15,128 nucleotides of DNA. Origin: an uncultured Kiritimatiellota bacterium (GTDB lineage: Bacteria; Verrucomicrobiota; Kiritimatiellia; RFP12; UBA1067). A program made the translations under genes and the position numbers. The notes below the pieces were generated by a model that saw only the letters and a program-made list of their open reading frames with translations, was not told where the DNA came from and made no database searches. Of the stretch, positions 14,436 to 15,128 are shown piece after piece; within the stretch, counting starts at the first letter, position 1, and each line of letters begins with the position of its first letter. The stretch is taken from NCBI GenBank assembly GCA_934635045.1, contig CAKTZA010000074.1:1-15128 (forward strand), in the 5' to 3' direction.

Positions 14436-15041
14436 ATGAAAGCATTGCTTGTGAACGGAAGCCCCCGTGCGAACGGAAACACCATGCGGGCGTTGGAGGA
14501 AGTCGCGGCGGCGCTCAACGCGGACGGCGTGGAGACGGAGATCGTGCAGATCGGCGCGAAGCCCGTGCGCGGATGCATCGCGTGCCGGAAATGCGCTGAA
14601 CTCGGCCGCTGCGCGTTCTCGGACGACCCCGCGAACGAGATCCTCGAGAAGGCCGTCGCGGCGGATGCGCTTGTCCTCGGCACGCCCGTCTACTACGCCC
14701 AGCCGAACGGGGCGCTCCTCGCGGTGATGCAGCGCGTGTTCTTCGCGTCGGGCGGACGCCTGCGCGGCAAGCCCGCCGCGTCCGTCGCGGTCTGCCGTCG
14801 CGGCGGCGCGAGCACGGCGTTCCAGACGCTGAACCTGTTCTACGGCATCGCCGGCATGCCCGTCGCCGGCTCGCAGTACTGGAACATCGCCTATGGGGCC
14901 GCGCCGGGCGAGGTCGCGCAGGATGCGGAGGGCATGCAGACGATGCGGCTTCTCGGACGCAACCTCGCGTGGATGGCGAAGAGCCTCAAGACGGATGTCC
15001 CCGCACGCGAGCCGTGGACAACGACCAACTTCATTCGATAG
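14436..15041 (+). CDS. Iron-sulfur flavoprotein / NADPH-dependent FMN reductase family
   Basis: 201-aa flavodoxin-fold redox protein. It begins KALLVNGSPRANGNT, the FMN-phosphate loop of this family (residues 8-16), and has C-x2-C-x2-C-x5-C (C47, C50, C53, C59), the four-cysteine motif that holds a 4Fe-4S cluster in iron-sulfur flavoproteins. GTPVYYAQPNG is the second flavin-contact loop. Partner and physiological role are unknown; such proteins pass electrons in anaerobes. Two starts are possible: 14418 (ATGA overlap with the lipoprotein stop, AAGGAG only 3 nt away) and 14436 (AAGGAG at 14425-14430, 5 nt spacing). I prefer 14436 because the family normally begins just before the first beta strand. 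Confidence 0.83.
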   Translation: MKALLVNGSPRANGNTMRALEEVAAALNADGVETEIVQIGAKPVRGCIACRKCAELGRCAFSDDPANEILEKAVAADALVLGTPVYYAQPNGALLAVMQRVFFASGGRLRGKPAASVAVCRRGGASTAFQTLNLFYGIAGMPVAGSQYWNIAYGAAPGEVAQDAEGMQTMRLLGRNLAWMAKSLKTDVPAREPWTTTNFIR

Positions 15042-15047
15042 CATATC

Positions 15048-15128
15048 ATGCGAGAGAGACTGGCGAGCCGCTTGGGCTTCATTTTCCTGTCCGCCGGGTG
15101 CGCGATTGGCCTCGGCAACGTCTGGCGC
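15048..15128 (+). CDS. Sodium:neurotransmitter symporter (NSS/SNF) family transporter, 5' part
   Basis: Only the first 27 codons are in the window; the frame is open at the right edge. The sequence SRLGFIFLSAG followed by CAIGLGNVWR is the hallmark first transmembrane helix of the NSS family (LeuT-type sodium-coupled amino-acid or amine transporters), including the GLGN unwound segment that helps form the sodium and substrate sites. The ATG at 15048 lies 6 nt after the flavoprotein stop. No Shine-Dalgarno sequence is seen, so the start depends on coupling or on an unusual signal. The usual length of the family is about 450-600 aa, so nearly all of the gene lies outside. The substrate cannot be inferred. 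Confidence 0.8.
   Translation, partial: MRERLASRLGFIFLSAGCAIGLGNVWR

Overview
The window looks like a carbohydrate-degradation island from a GC-rich, Gram-negative-type bacterium. Secreted glycoside hydrolases, a LamG-type lectin-like protein, a twin-arginine metallophosphoesterase and a prohibitin-like lipoprotein fit a member of the Verrucomicrobiota/Kiritimatiellota/Lentisphaerota group. That placement rests on gene style alone; no rRNA or marker gene is present. All recognisable genes lie on the + strand. The long minus-strand and alternate-frame ORFs are shadows caused by high GC at third codon positions.

Layout. (1) Positions 1 to about 129 are the 3' end of a group II intron (domains V and VI); its reverse-transcriptase part would lie to the left. 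(2) Positions 164-6976 form a first transcription unit: promoter, GH5-type glycosidase (204-1859), double-LamG secreted protein (1944-3569), Tat-exported metallophosphoesterase (3589-5043) and a GH127/DUF1680-type enzyme (5078-6976), closed by a hairpin at 6984-7017. (3) Positions 7056-9130 hold a second promoter and a large secreted protein that resembles a TIM-barrel glycosidase but belongs to no family I can name. (4) Positions 9169-13339 hold two tandem palindromes, a strong promoter, an AAA_14/DUF4143 ATPase and, 49 nt later, a GH2-type glycosidase. (5) Positions 13614-15128 hold a promoter, a lipoprotein with an SPFH/prohibitin domain, an iron-sulfur flavoprotein and the first 27 codons of a sodium:neurotransmitter symporter (NSS) family transporter, which runs off the window.

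How the genes may work together (inference): the GH5, GH127-like, unknown GH-like and GH2 proteins all carry export signals (weak for the GH127-like one) and could jointly dismantle an arabinose-containing plant glycan, with the LamG protein binding substrate or surface. No TonB-dependent SusC/SusD pair or sugar transporter is visible.

The most notable features are regulatory. The promoters of the GH5 gene and the unknown GH-like gene share a roughly 34-bp element: TTTGCTC, a 15-bp palindrome and GATATAAY at identical spacing. Three promoters (upstream of 204, 9265 and 13630) have an extended -10 box (TGN-TATAMT) exactly 7 nt before the ATG, with no Shine-Dalgarno sequence, which predicts leaderless mRNAs. 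Genes inside the transcription units mostly have ordinary Shine-Dalgarno sequences. The ATPase gene carries two 9-5-9 palindromes spaced 33 bp apart just upstream of its -35 box.
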